Made by a program: the position numbers and the translations under genes. From Futiania mangrovi (lineage in GTDB: Bacteria > Pseudomonadota > Alphaproteobacteria > Futianiales > Futianiaceae): DNA of 64,000 nucleotides. The notes under the pieces are model-generated. The model did no database searches. It was not told the origin of the DNA and saw only the letters and a list, made by a program, of their open reading frames with translations. Shown piece by piece: positions 34,236-42,848 of this stretch. The DNA lies in NCBI RefSeq assembly GCF_024158125.1, contig NZ_JAMZFT010000002.1:434001-498000 (forward strand). The letters run 5' to 3'. Within the stretch, counting starts at the first letter, position 1. Each line of letters opens with the position of its first letter.

Positions 34236-35981
34236 TCAGGCGACGCGGTCGCCCTTGCGCACCTGCACCGTGCGGTTGTCGACCGCGGGCAGCATCTTCG
34301 CCGGATCGCGCGTCACCACCACGTCGATGATCGTCGGGCGGTTCCGCTCCGCCATGCCGGCCCGGATCGCGGCGGCGAGGTCGCCGGGCTTCTCTACCCG
34401 GATGCCCTGGCAGTCGAAGCCCTCCACGATCTTCGCATAGTTCGTGTCGCGCAGGTCGCTCGATTGGTAGTTGCCCTCGCCGTACATCAGGTGTTGCAGC
34501 GCCTTGACATAGCCCGAGGCCGCGTTGTTCACGACCATCAGCGTGAAGCCAAGGTTCATGCGCCGCGCGGTCTCCAACTCCCCCAGCGTCATGTTGAAGC
34601 CGCCGTCGCCGGTGATGCCGAACACGGGTCCGTCGTCGCCCAGTGCACGCTTGCCCAGGACCGCCCCCATGCAGCCGGGAAGGCCGTAGCCGATGGAGGC
34701 AAAGCCCCGATCGGGCACGAAGCCGCGGCCCGGCACCTTGGTGTCGTAGAGCAGGCCGCCCCAGTGCGCCGCGAAGCCGCCGTCCGCGATCAGCGCCGCA
34801 TTAGCGGGCAGCAGCGTGTTCAGCTCGTTCAGCATCCGCGCCATGTGCACGGGCGTCTCGTCGGAGGTCAGCCTCTCCTGCACCGAGGCGCGCCATTTCT
34901 CCATGCGCGCGGCCACGTCGGCGATATAGGGCGCGCGGTCGTCGGCGAGACGGGCGGCGTCGGACTGCATCAGGCCCGCTAGCTCCGAGATCGTTTCGCG
35001 CACGTCGCCCCAGAGCGCGAGTTCGGGCACAAGGGTTCGGCCGAACTCCTCCGCGACGATGTCGAGGTGGATGACCCGCGCGGCCGGACCCGGCACCGTG
35101 TAGCGCTTGGTCGCGATCTCGCCCAGCTTGCAGCCGACCACGAACAGGCAGTCCGACTCCGCGATCAGCGTGTTGGCGATCCGGTCGTAACGGCCGAAGA
35201 GACCCGCATTGTTCGGGCTCGTGCAGGCGACCGCGCCCTTGCCGGTCATGGTGTGCGCCACGGGGATGCCCGTCGCCTCCGCGAAGGCCGCAACCGTCGC
35301 CGCCGCACCGCTGATGTGCACGCCCCCGCCGCACAGCATCATCGGGCGCTTCGCCTCCGTCAGCATGCGGGCAGCCCTGGCAAGATCGCCCGCCGCCGGA
35401 CGGCAGCGCAGCGCGGGCGCCGCGACATGGCGGGGATCGGCGGCGAAGTCGGAGGGCGAGAACGAGGTCATGCCGTGGCAGACATCCTCCGGCACGTCGA
35501 CCACCACCGGCCCGGGACGGCCGGAGGTCGCAACGTGGAACGCCCGGCGGATCAGTTCGGGGATGCGGTCGATCTCCTCGATCCGGATCAGCTCCTTGCA
35601 GGCGGGGCGCAGGATCTCGATCTGCCGGGACTCCTGCGTCATGTTCTTCCAGGAGTGCGCCCGGTGGCTGTCGCCGACGATCACCACCATCGGGCTACCG
35701 GCGTTCAGCGCCTCGACAAGGCCGGTCACGAGGTTCGTGGCGCCGGGTCCGAGTGTCGCGTCGCAAAGCCCGACCCGCCCCGTGACCTTGGCGTAGGCGT
35801 CCGCCGCGAACGCGCCCAGCCGCTCGTCGTTGATCAGGCTGTGCTGCAGGCCGAGCCGGCGGGCCGCGTCGTAGAAGGGCAGAAGCTGGAAGCCACCCAT
35901 GCCGAACATCGGTCCCGCCTCGTGGGCGAGCAGCATGCGGACGATAGCCTCGCCGCCGGTCATCTCGTTGGGAAAACTCAC
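34236..35981 (-). CDS. Thiamine-diphosphate enzyme, acetolactate synthase-like
   Basis: 581 residues with the three-domain architecture of TPP decarboxylases/synthases. The N-terminal domain has the activating Glu (NDERLGAFAADAYAKVTG, about residue 50) and GPGATNLVTGLVEALNAGSPMVVIVGD. The central domain has PMMLCGGGVHISGA. The C-terminal domain has GITGDGGFNMTLGELETARRMNLGFTLMVVNN, the TPP/Mg motif. True biosynthetic IlvB features are not decisive, and it sits with a TRAP transporter, so a catabolic 2-oxoacid or sulfoaldehyde-type reaction is more likely (inference). GTG 35981 is preferred (AGAGGA SD); ATG 35963 is the alternative. Confidence 0.88.
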   Translation of the reverse strand: MSFPNEMTGGEAIVRMLLAHEAGPMFGMGGFQLLPFYDAARRLGLQHSLINDERLGAFAADAYAKVTGRVGLCDATLGPGATNLVTGLVEALNAGSPMVVIVGDSHRAHSWKNMTQESRQIEILRPACKELIRIEEIDRIPELIRRAFHVATSGRPGPVVVDVPEDVCHGMTSFSPSDFAADPRHVAAPALRCRPAAGDLARAARMLTEAKRPMMLCGGGVHISGAAATVAAFAEATGIPVAHTMTGKGAVACTSPNNAGLFGRYDRIANTLIAESDCLFVVGCKLGEIATKRYTVPGPAARVIHLDIVAEEFGRTLVPELALWGDVRETISELAGLMQSDAARLADDRAPYIADVAARMEKWRASVQERLTSDETPVHMARMLNELNTLLPANAALIADGGFAAHWGGLLYDTKVPGRGFVPDRGFASIGYGLPGCMGAVLGKRALGDDGPVFGITGDGGFNMTLGELETARRMNLGFTLMVVNNAASGYVKALQHLMYGEGNYQSSDLRDTNYAKIVEGFDCQGIRVEKPGDLAAAIRAGMAERNRPTIIDVVVTRDPAKMLPAVDNRTVQVRKGDRVA

Positions 35982-36013
35982 GTGGGTCGGTCCTCTTCGC
36001 AAGGGAACAAGGG

Positions 36014-37309
36014 TCAGATGCGGTAGCCCAGCGCCTGGGGCAGCCAGAGCGTGATTTCCGGGATCAGGATGACCAGCAGCAGTGCAACGGTCATCGACAG
36101 CACCATCCAGATCACCCAGGGCACGGTCGCCTCGATCGGCACGCGCGCGACGCGGGACGTGACCATCAGGTTGACCGCAACCGGCGGCGTGAACTGGCCG
36201 ATGGCGATGTTCATGGCCATCAGCACGCCGAACCAGGTCAGGTTCCAGTCGAACGTCGTCGCGATCGGGATCAGCAGGGGCAGCGTGATGAGGTAGATCG
36301 AGATGCCGTCCAGCACCATGCCCGCCAGCAGCAGCAGCGCCATCACCAGCAGCAGCACCACGGTGCCGTTCTCGCTCAGCGCAAGGATGGCCGCTGCGGC
36401 CGCGTCGAACCCGCCGAGCGTGGAGCCCGCCCAGGTAAAGAGACCCGCCAGCGAAATGATGATCATGATGACGGCGGACGTCTCGGCACTGTCGACCAGC
36501 AGCCGGTAGATGTCGCGCCAGCCCAGCCGGCGGTAGATCACGATGCCGACGATGAAGCCATAGCCGGCCGCGACCGCGGCTGCCTCGGTCGGCGTGAACA
36601 GGCCGCTGCGCAGGCCGCCCAGGATGATCACCGGCGCCATCAGGGCCGGGATGGCGTTGAACAGGCTCGGCCAGAAGGGTGGACGGACCGTGCTCTCGTT
36701 CGCGCCGAAGTCCTTGCGGCGGCTGATCACGAGGGTCGGCAGGATCACCGCCAGTCCGGCGAGCAGGCCGGGGAAGATGCCCGCCGCGAACAGCGCCCGC
36801 AGGTCCATGCCCGGCACCATGATCGAATAGACGATGAGCGCGATGGAGGGCGGAATGAGGATGGCGGTGGAGGCCGACGCAGCGATCACGCTGGCCGAGA
36901 AGGCCGGCGGATAGCCCGCCTTGCGCATGGCGCCGATCATGATGGTGGCGACCGCGGCGGCGTCCGCCGGGCCCGAGCCCGACATGCCGCCCATGACCAG
37001 GCAGACGAGCGTCGCTACGATGGCCAGCCCGCCGCGCCGGGGGCCGACGATGGATTCGGCCAGCGTCACCAGGTGGCCCGCGACGCCCGAACGCTCGAAG
37101 ACCATGCCGGTCAGGATGAACAGCGGAATGGCGATCAGCGGATACTTCGCGATGGAGGCGTAGGTGTTGGAGCCCACCATCGCCACCATGTCCGGGCTGA
37201 GCCCGATGGCAACGGCCGCAACGCCCGCGAGACCGAGCGCCACCGCGATGGGCGCGCCGACCAGCAGCAGGCCGACGAAGCTCAGCAGCAGGACGAGGTT
37301 GCCGTCCAT
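36014..37309 (-). CDS. TRAP transporter large membrane subunit (DctM-type)
   Basis: 431 residues, about twelve hydrophobic helices. DctM signatures: PLFILTGMVFERSGVAGHLV near residue 60, GGMSGSGPADAAAVATIMIGAMRKAGY near residue 105, IPPSIALIVYSIM, and TPTEAAAVAAGYGFIVG. It forms the Na+-driven channel of a solute-binding-protein-dependent importer with the next two genes. Overlaps the small subunit gene by one base. About 30 bases upstream of the TPP enzyme, in the same operon. Confidence 0.95.
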   Translation of the reverse strand: MDGNLVLLLSFVGLLLVGAPIAVALGLAGVAAVAIGLSPDMVAMVGSNTYASIAKYPLIAIPLFILTGMVFERSGVAGHLVTLAESIVGPRRGGLAIVATLVCLVMGGMSGSGPADAAAVATIMIGAMRKAGYPPAFSASVIAASASTAILIPPSIALIVYSIMVPGMDLRALFAAGIFPGLLAGLAVILPTLVISRRKDFGANESTVRPPFWPSLFNAIPALMAPVIILGGLRSGLFTPTEAAAVAAGYGFIVGIVIYRRLGWRDIYRLLVDSAETSAVIMIIISLAGLFTWAGSTLGGFDAAAAAILALSENGTVVLLLVMALLLLAGMVLDGISIYLITLPLLIPIATTFDWNLTWFGVLMAMNIAIGQFTPPVAVNLMVTSRVARVPIEATVPWVIWMVLSMTVALLLVILIPEITLWLPQALGYRI

Positions 37310-37836
37310 CAGCGGGCCTCCCGCCCACGGCCGGCGCCGAAACGCTGCCAGGCGAACCAGAGGATGCGGACGACGATCCAGGCCGACAGGATCGGCAACC
37401 AGACGGTGTAGATCCAGACCGGATAGCCGAGGCCGGGCGAGGTTTCCTCGAATTCGTAGTTGTCCCAGGCGAGCGTGCCGCCGTGATAGATCACCAGGAG
37501 GAACATCACGATGGACGCGCCGATCGCGATGGCGTCGCACAGCGCGGCGATGCTGCGCGGCATGCGGTCGCGGAAGAAGACGAGGCGCAGGTGCTCGTTA
37601 CGGGCAAAGGCCGCGGTCGCGCCGATGAACGTCATGAACACCAGCAGGAAGACCGAATATTCCTCGGTGAAGGCGAACGAGGTATCGGTGATGTAGCGCA
37701 CGATCACGTTGGCGAAGCTGATCAGGCAGATCAACGCCATGGCCGCGGCGGCCAGCGCCTGGTCGAGGCGGATCAGCGGCACCGGCTTTTCCGGCGCTCC
37801 GTGCGAACCGCTGTCGGGGTGTCCGTGCTCGTTCAC
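37309..37836 (-). CDS. TRAP transporter small membrane subunit (DctQ-type)
   Basis: 175 residues, four hydrophobic helices after a 25-residue hydrophilic, Pro/His-rich N-terminus. RYITDTSFAFTEEYSVFLLVFMTFIGATAAFARNEHLRL is the DctQ signature, and WLPILSAWIVVRIL is the last helix. Partner of DctM; ATG at 37836 and stop overlapping the dctM start. Confidence 0.93.
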   Translation of the reverse strand: MNEHGHPDSGSHGAPEKPVPLIRLDQALAAAAMALICLISFANVIVRYITDTSFAFTEEYSVFLLVFMTFIGATAAFARNEHLRLVFFRDRMPRSIAALCDAIAIGASIVMFLLVIYHGGTLAWDNYEFEETSPGLGYPVWIYTVWLPILSAWIVVRILWFAWQRFGAGRGREAR

Positions 37837-37874
37837 CTCTGGTGGCTCCTGCGGAATGCGGTGGCAAGAGGGGG

Positions 37875-37932
37875 CCGGTCAGGACCGGACGGAAAGGGCG
37901 GTCGGGCGGGCGCCCTCGTCCGGGGCCCGCCC
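37875..37932 (-). promoter_or_regulatory. Two intercistronic stem-loops between dctP-like and dctQ-like genes
   Basis: CCGGT/ACCGG (37875-37888) and GGGCGGGC/GCCCGCCC (37904-37911 with 37925-37932). On the minus strand they follow the binding-protein gene. Such structures commonly stabilise the 5' transcript and keep the binding protein more abundant than the membrane subunits. No T-run. Confidence 0.45.
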
Positions 37933-37945
37933 GCGCCGTGGCCGC

Positions 37946-38971
37946 TCAGCGGTTGGCGACCGACTCCTCGGCCATCTTGACGAGGTCGGCCCCGATCCTG
38001 TCGGTCCAGGCCTCGTAGACGGGGCGAGTCGCATCGACGAAGGCCTGGCGCTCCGCGTCGGTCAGCTCGGTCACCGTGACGCCGAGCGCCTCGATCCCCT
38101 TCACGACGCTGTTGTCGTCACCGGTCAGGCCCTTGCGGGCGATCTCGATGCCGTGGGCGCCCGCCTCGACGGCCGCTTCGCGCAGGATCTTCTGGTCCTC
38201 GGCGGTGAAGGAGTTCCAGACGTCCTTGTTCACCGCGAAGATCAGCGGATCGGCCACATAGTGCCACTGGGTGACGTACTTCTGGCCGACCTCGTGCATC
38301 TTGGCGATGGTGTAGATGGTCAGCGGGTTCTCCTGCCCGTCGACGGCGCCCGTCGTCAGCGCGGGCTTGGCATCGGCCCAGCTCATCTGCGTCGGGTTGG
38401 CGCCGAGCGCGGTGAAGATGTCGTTGAACAGCGGGGAGCCCACGACGCGCATCTTCAGGCCCTTGAGGTCCTCGGGCTTGCGGATCACGCGCTTGGAGTT
38501 GGTCACCTCCCGGAACCCGTTTTCCGCCCAGGCGAGCGGCTCCACGCCCTTCTCGCGCAGGATGTCGAACAGCTTCTCGCCAACCGGGCCCTGCGTCAGC
38601 GCGTCGAGCGCGGCATAGTCCGGCATCAGGAACGGCATGGAGAAGATGTTGAGTTCCTTGATCTGCGGCGACCAGTTGATGGTCGAGCCGATGGCCATGT
38701 CGATCACGCCGCGGCGCATGGCGGTGAATTCCTTGGTCTGGTCGCCGGCAACCAGTTGCACGCCGGGATAGACCTTCATGTTGATGCGGCCGTTCGTGCG
38801 CTCGCGCACCAGCTCGACCCATTTCTCCGCCGCGATGCCCCACGGGAAGGGCGCGGGCACGACGGTCGAGACCTTGTACTCCTCACGATAGGTCTGGGCC
38901 GTGGCGATGCTCGCCGTCGCCATCAGGGCGGCCGCGCCTGCCGCGGCCATCAGTGTCGTCCAGATACGCAT
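37946..38971 (-). CDS. TRAP transporter periplasmic solute-binding protein (DctP-type)
   Basis: 341 residues. A Sec signal peptide ends near residue 25 (SIATA/Q). The mature domain contains VQLVAGDQTKEFTAMRRGVIDMAIGS, LKGLKMRVVGSPLFNDIFTALGANPTQMSWADAKPALTTGAVDGQENPL, the usual DctP core; the Arg in LKMRVVG is the residue that clamps substrate carboxylates. An organic acid is therefore expected. The start has a strong GGAGG SD. Followed at a distance by its membrane subunits and preceded by the E1 dehydrogenase genes. Confidence 0.95.
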   Translation of the reverse strand: MRIWTTLMAAAGAAALMATASIATAQTYREEYKVSTVVPAPFPWGIAAEKWVELVRERTNGRINMKVYPGVQLVAGDQTKEFTAMRRGVIDMAIGSTINWSPQIKELNIFSMPFLMPDYAALDALTQGPVGEKLFDILREKGVEPLAWAENGFREVTNSKRVIRKPEDLKGLKMRVVGSPLFNDIFTALGANPTQMSWADAKPALTTGAVDGQENPLTIYTIAKMHEVGQKYVTQWHYVADPLIFAVNKDVWNSFTAEDQKILREAAVEAGAHGIEIARKGLTGDDNSVVKGIEALGVTVTELTDAERQAFVDATRPVYEAWTDRIGADLVKMAEESVANR

Positions 38972-39038
38972 CTCGTTTCCTCCGATTGCTCGATGCCTGT
39001 GTTCGTTGTGCCGGCTTGTTGTCGGTCTTGGGCTTGCC

Positions 39039-40043
39039 TCAGCCGTCGGCGGCCTCCGGCTGGCCGACCATGCTCCGGGCCGCCGCGACGATGGCCTCCG
39101 GCGTGACCCGCACGCGGTCTTCCAGCGGCGGCGCGTAGGAGATCGGGATCCGCGGCGCCCCCAGACGCCGGACCGGCGCACGCAGATCCCCGTGCAGGGT
39201 TTCCGCGACCGTCGCCGCGATCTCCGCACCGAAGCCGCCCGCGGCGACCGCCTCGTGCACCACGAGCAGGCGGCCGGTCCGCCGCACGCTGGCGAGCACC
39301 GCCTCGCGGTCCCAGGGCCAGATCGTGCGAAGGTCGATGACCTCAGCCGAGATACCCTCCGTGCCGAGCGTCTCGGCCGCCGCCATCGCACCGTGGACCG
39401 CCGCAGACCAGCTCACGATGGTGATGTCGCGGCCCTCGCGCGCAACGCGGGCGCGCCCGAGCTCCACGATGGGATCGCCGTCGACGGGTCCGTCCGGCAC
39501 CTCGCCTTCCAGCGCCCAGAGATCCTTGTGCTCCATGAACACGACCGGGTCGTCGCAGCGGATCGCACCCGCCAGCAGCACGCGCAGGTCCGCAGGCGTC
39601 GCCGGGGTCACGACGACGAGGCCGGGAATGTGCGCGTACCACGCCTCCAGCGACTGCGAATGCTGGGCGGCGGACGAGCGCCACATGCCGATCGGCTCGC
39701 GCACCACCATGGGCACGCGCGACTGGCCGCCGAACATGTAGCGCGCCTTGGCCGCCTGGTTCACAAGCTCGTCGACGGCGCACAGCGCGAAGTCGGAGAA
39801 GCGCATCTCCACCACGGGGCGCGTTCCCATCATCGCCGCGCCGACCGCGGCGCCGAGGATTGCCGCCTCCGAGATCGGGGCATCCGAGATCCGGTCGGGC
39901 CCGAACTCCTCCACCAGGCCCTTGTACTGGGTGAACACGCCGCCGCGGCCCAGATCCTCGCCGACCGCCCAGACCGTCGGGTCGCGGCGCATCTCCTCGG
40001 CCAGCGTCTGCCGCGCGGCGTCGATATAGGTCATCCGTCCCAT
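39039..40043 (-). CDS. 2-oxoacid dehydrogenase E1 component, beta subunit
   Basis: 334 residues. Typical E1-beta text: AVGEDLGRGGVFTQYKGL, RISDAPISEAAILGAAVGAAM, EMRFSDFALCAVDELVNQAAKARYMFGG, and the C-terminal DLRTIWPWDREAVLASVRRTGRLLVVHEAVAAGGFGAEIAA. With the alpha subunit it decarboxylates a 2-oxoacid (or cleaves acetoin) using TPP. It overlaps the alpha gene by one base. ATG 40043 or 40034 are both possible. No E2 or E3 gene is adjacent. Confidence 0.93.
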   Translation of the reverse strand: MGRMTYIDAARQTLAEEMRRDPTVWAVGEDLGRGGVFTQYKGLVEEFGPDRISDAPISEAAILGAAVGAAMMGTRPVVEMRFSDFALCAVDELVNQAAKARYMFGGQSRVPMVVREPIGMWRSSAAQHSQSLEAWYAHIPGLVVVTPATPADLRVLLAGAIRCDDPVVFMEHKDLWALEGEVPDGPVDGDPIVELGRARVAREGRDITIVSWSAAVHGAMAAAETLGTEGISAEVIDLRTIWPWDREAVLASVRRTGRLLVVHEAVAAGGFGAEIAATVAETLHGDLRAPVRRLGAPRIPISYAPPLEDRVRVTPEAIVAAARSMVGQPEAADG

Positions 40044-41059
40044 CAGAAGGCCACCATCCTGGGGTCGCCCACGTCCTGCACGTCGGCATAGGCGAGGTCG
40101 CTGTCGGGCCAGGGCGCTGCCCGGGCCGTGTCGTAGGCCGCGCGCATCTCGCGCTGCGCGGAGTCGGCGATGGCCGCGAGGTCGTCGCCCGCGTAACCCG
40201 CGGTCTCCAGCAGGCCGCGCGCCCGCGCGATCGGGTCGCGCGTCCACGCCTCCGCTACCTCTTCCGCCGTGCGGTAGGGCGCGGGGTCGACCCCGGTATG
40301 GCCGGTCAGGCGGTAGGTCTTGGCGACGAGGAAGCGGGGCTTGCCGCGCCGCACGTCGGCCAGAAGCTCCTTCGTCGCCGCTTCGACCGCCAGCACGTCG
40401 TTGCCGTCGACCTCGGCCGCCGGAATGCCGAGGCTTTCCGCGCGCGCGGCCGGGCCGGGGCCCGCCGTCATGGCCTGGGTCCGGGTCGAGGCGGCGAAGC
40501 CGTTGTCCTCGCACACGAAGAGCACGTTGAGGCCGAACACCTGCGCCCAGTTGAGCCCTTCGAGGAACGGGCCGCGGTTGATCGCGCCGTCACCGAACAG
40601 GCAGGCGACAACCCGGTCCTCGCCCTTCAGCTTTATGGCGTGCGCCGCGCCCGCCGCGATGGTGATGTTCGCGCCCACGACGCCGTTCGCGCCGAGCATG
40701 CCCACCTCGAAGTCGGCGATGTGCATGGAGCCACCCTTGCCGGAGCAGCATCCGCCCGCGCGGCCGAACAGCTCGCACATCATGGCGACCGGATCGGCGC
40801 CCTTGGCCATGGTATGGCCGTGGCCGCGATGGGTGGACAGCAGGATATCGGCCCGGTCCAGCGTGCCGCACACGCCGACCGCCACGGCCTCCTGCCCGAT
40901 GGAGGGATGGATCGCCCCGAGCACCAGCTTGTCGGCTATGGCGCCGACCGCCGCCTCCTCGAAGGCGCGGATCCGGCACATCATGCGGTACTGGTCGAGC
41001 AGCCGCTGCCGGTCGAAGTTTGGCGGTGCGCCCGGGCTTTCGGCAGTCCTCGCGGTCAT
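40043..41059 (-). CDS. 2-oxoacid dehydrogenase E1 component, alpha subunit (AcoA/PdhA-like)
   Basis: 338 residues. The TPP motif is LFGDGAINRGPFLEGLNWAQVFGLNVLFVCEDN (about 163-195). The upstream STHRGHGHTMAKG and CCSGKGGSMHIAD stretches are as in AcoA/PdhA proteins. A stretch YRLTGHTGVDPAPYRT matches the phosphorylation-loop region. Acetoin, pyruvate or branched 2-oxoacid specificity cannot be separated by eye. The ATG overlaps the stop of the IclR gene, so regulator and enzyme are in one operon. Confidence 0.93.
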   Translation of the reverse strand: MTARTAESPGAPPNFDRQRLLDQYRMMCRIRAFEEAAVGAIADKLVLGAIHPSIGQEAVAVGVCGTLDRADILLSTHRGHGHTMAKGADPVAMMCELFGRAGGCCSGKGGSMHIADFEVGMLGANGVVGANITIAAGAAHAIKLKGEDRVVACLFGDGAINRGPFLEGLNWAQVFGLNVLFVCEDNGFAASTRTQAMTAGPGPAARAESLGIPAAEVDGNDVLAVEAATKELLADVRRGKPRFLVAKTYRLTGHTGVDPAPYRTAEEVAEAWTRDPIARARGLLETAGYAGDDLAAIADSAQREMRAAYDTARAAPWPDSDLAYADVQDVGDPRMVAF

Positions 41060-41856
41060 GCGGCTCCCTTCCTCTCCGGCTGAATCCCTTTTCCGCCGCC
41101 GGCCAGCCGGGCCTCCAGCGCGCGGGCTTCTTCCGTGAGCAATGCGACGAGCCAGGCAATCCGGTCAGGGCTCATGCGCTCGTTGATCGCCGCGAGGCTC
41201 AATGCGGCGGCGACCCGCCCCTTGGGGTCGAACACCGGCACACCGACCGCCGCCATTGCCGAGACGATGCGGCCATCATTGTGGGCATGGCCGCGGGCCC
41301 GCGTCTCCGCGGCAAGCTGCAGCAGCGCCTTCGGCGAGAAGCCGGGATAGGCCTCGAGCCGGGCTTCGTTGCCGCGCACCACCTCGGCGATTTCCTCCTC
41401 CGGCAGGAAGGCGAGCAGGGCGAGCGAACCCGCGCCGACGCCGAGCGGGCGCCGGTCGCCCACGTCGAGCGTGAGCGTCTTGATCGGAAAGTCGCCCACC
41501 TGGCGGTCGAGGCAGATGGCCTCGAGCCCCTCGCGGGCCGACAGGAACACGGTGTCCCCCGTCTCTCGCGCCAGCCGCAGCAGCGCCGGGCGGGCAACCT
41601 CCGCGATGTCGTAGCGCGTGGCAAGATGGCCGAGCCGGATCAACTCGTATCCCAGGTGGTACCGGCGGTCGCGGCTGTCCTGGTAGGCGAAACCCGCGTC
41701 TACGAGCGCGGCCAGAAGCCGGTGCGTCGTCGTCTTGCCGAGACCCGCGTCGCGCGCGACGTCGGACAGTCGGCAGCCCGTCACGGGTTGCCCCGCGAGC
41801 AGCTTCAGGATGTCGGCCGCGCGCTGAACCGACTTGACGGACGCTTCCGCCTCCAC
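41056..41856 (-). CDS. IclR-family transcriptional regulator
   Basis: 266 residues. The N-terminal winged helix (5-70) contains SVQRAADILKLLAG, LSDVARDAGLGKTTTHRLLAALVDAGF. The C-terminal effector domain has TVFLSAREGLEAICLDRQVG and AVGVPVFDPKGRVAAALSLA near residue 215. IclR proteins sense small carboxylates or aromatics. It is the first gene of the minus-strand operon and divergent from the GSHGG-repeat gene, with 143 bases between the starts that hold palindromic sites. Confidence 0.95.
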   Translation of the reverse strand: MEAEASVKSVQRAADILKLLAGQPVTGCRLSDVARDAGLGKTTTHRLLAALVDAGFAYQDSRDRRYHLGYELIRLGHLATRYDIAEVARPALLRLARETGDTVFLSAREGLEAICLDRQVGDFPIKTLTLDVGDRRPLGVGAGSLALLAFLPEEEIAEVVRGNEARLEAYPGFSPKALLQLAAETRARGHAHNDGRIVSAMAAVGVPVFDPKGRVAAALSLAAINERMSPDRIAWLVALLTEEARALEARLAGGGKGIQPERKGAA

Positions 41857-41921
41857 GCACCCCTCCCCGTTCGGGTACTTTGCCGATTGCCCGTTGTTCG
41901 GGCCACGGATCTGTTCTTCAT

Positions 41922-41962
41922 TGTTCCGTCCAACGGAATGTGGGAATCCTATTTTCGGAACA
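41922..41962. promoter_or_regulatory. Candidate IclR operator (TTCCG-N5-CGGAA and flanking half-site)
   Basis: TTCCG at 41924-41928 and CGGAA at 41934-41938 form a palindrome with a 5-base spacer. A further CGGAACA at 41956-41962 is the inverse of TGTTCCG at 41922-41928. IclR regulators often bind adjacent palindromes between divergent genes, which is exactly this position. Confidence 0.5.
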
Positions 41963-41999
41963 CTTTGCCGTCAATCGCCTCCATGGTCCCGCCGCCCGC

Positions 42000-42842
42000 A
42001 TGACCGACCGTGATGTCCAGCCAGCCCTACCCGACGGTGTCGTTGCTGCCGACACGATCACCCTGCTGCCGCCAGAGGCCGAGGGCGCCGTCGTCGTTTC
42101 CGGATCGCACGGCGGGGTCTACCCGGGCCAATTGGCGCTGGCTGCGGGCGCGCGGGCCGTGATCCTGAACGATGCAGGCGGGGGGCGCGACGGCGCGGGC
42201 TATGGGTCGCTGGCGCTGTGCCAGGCGGCCGGCGTCGCGGCGGCGGTGGTGGACCACGACACCTGCCGGATCGGCGAAACCGGCGACATGCTGGCCCGCG
42301 GGCGCATCTCGCGGGCGAATGCACTGGCTGCGGCTGCCGGGGTGAGCCCCGGCATGACCTGCCTGGAGGCGGCGCGGCTGCTGACGCACGCCCCGCTCGC
42401 CAGCGGTCCGCGGGCGAAGCCGGGGGAAGAGGCGCGCCGCAACCTCGACCTGCCGGGACCGGGGCGGACCGTCGTGCTCTGCGACTCCGCCTCGCTGGTC
42501 GGGCCGGAGGATGCAGGCCGGATCGTTGTTACGGGATCGCACGGCGGGCTGATCGGCAACAACCCCGCCAAGGCGCTGAAGGCAGACGCCTTTGCCGCCG
42601 TGTTCAACGATGCGGGCATGGGCGCAGACGGCTGGGGCATCACGCGGCTGCCCGTGCTGGACGCGCGCGGCGTTGCAGCCTTCACGGTCGACACGGACAG
42701 TGCGCGGATCGGCGACGCGCTGTCGAGCTTCGAGGACGGCCTCGTCTCGCACGTCAACGCGCGGGCAGCAGCCCTCGGTATTGCCGCCGGTATGGCCGCG
42801 CGCGACGCGATCCTCAAGTTGCGCACCGTGGACGGAACCTGA
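42000..42842 (+). CDS. Unrecognised protein with tandem GSHGG repeats
   Basis: 280 residues, no family that I recognise. It is an internal duplication. Repeat 1 (about 31-128) and repeat 2 (about 176-272) share VV[ST]GSHGG, then NDAG-G-DG-G, then GVAA--VD-D--RIG, then NA-A---G---GM. Conserved His, Asp and Asn suggest an active site or metal site in each half. No signal peptide or membrane helix. ATG 42000 is set by the end of the regulatory region; the frame extends upstream through the operator to 41880 but that part is not protein-like. Divergence from IclR and the TRAP/TPP/E1 operon suggests a role in the same catabolic pathway. It ends 6 bases before the convergent ELM1-like gene. Confidence 0.75.
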   Translation: MTDRDVQPALPDGVVAADTITLLPPEAEGAVVVSGSHGGVYPGQLALAAGARAVILNDAGGGRDGAGYGSLALCQAAGVAAAVVDHDTCRIGETGDMLARGRISRANALAAAAGVSPGMTCLEAARLLTHAPLASGPRAKPGEEARRNLDLPGPGRTVVLCDSASLVGPEDAGRIVVTGSHGGLIGNNPAKALKADAFAAVFNDAGMGADGWGITRLPVLDARGVAAFTVDTDSARIGDALSSFEDGLVSHVNARAAALGIAAGMAARDAILKLRTVDGT

Positions 42843-42848
42843 GCGGCC

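Noticed and set aside
34236-37328. A 1,030-codon frame suggesting fusion of the TPP enzyme to something upstream
   Set aside because: Beyond codon 581 the frame is an arginine/glycine/proline-rich shadow of the DctM gene, which is clearly coded in another frame.
41880-41999. N-terminal extension of the GSHGG-repeat protein
   Set aside because: It runs through the palindromic operator and is not protein-like; ATG 42000 begins the plausible protein.
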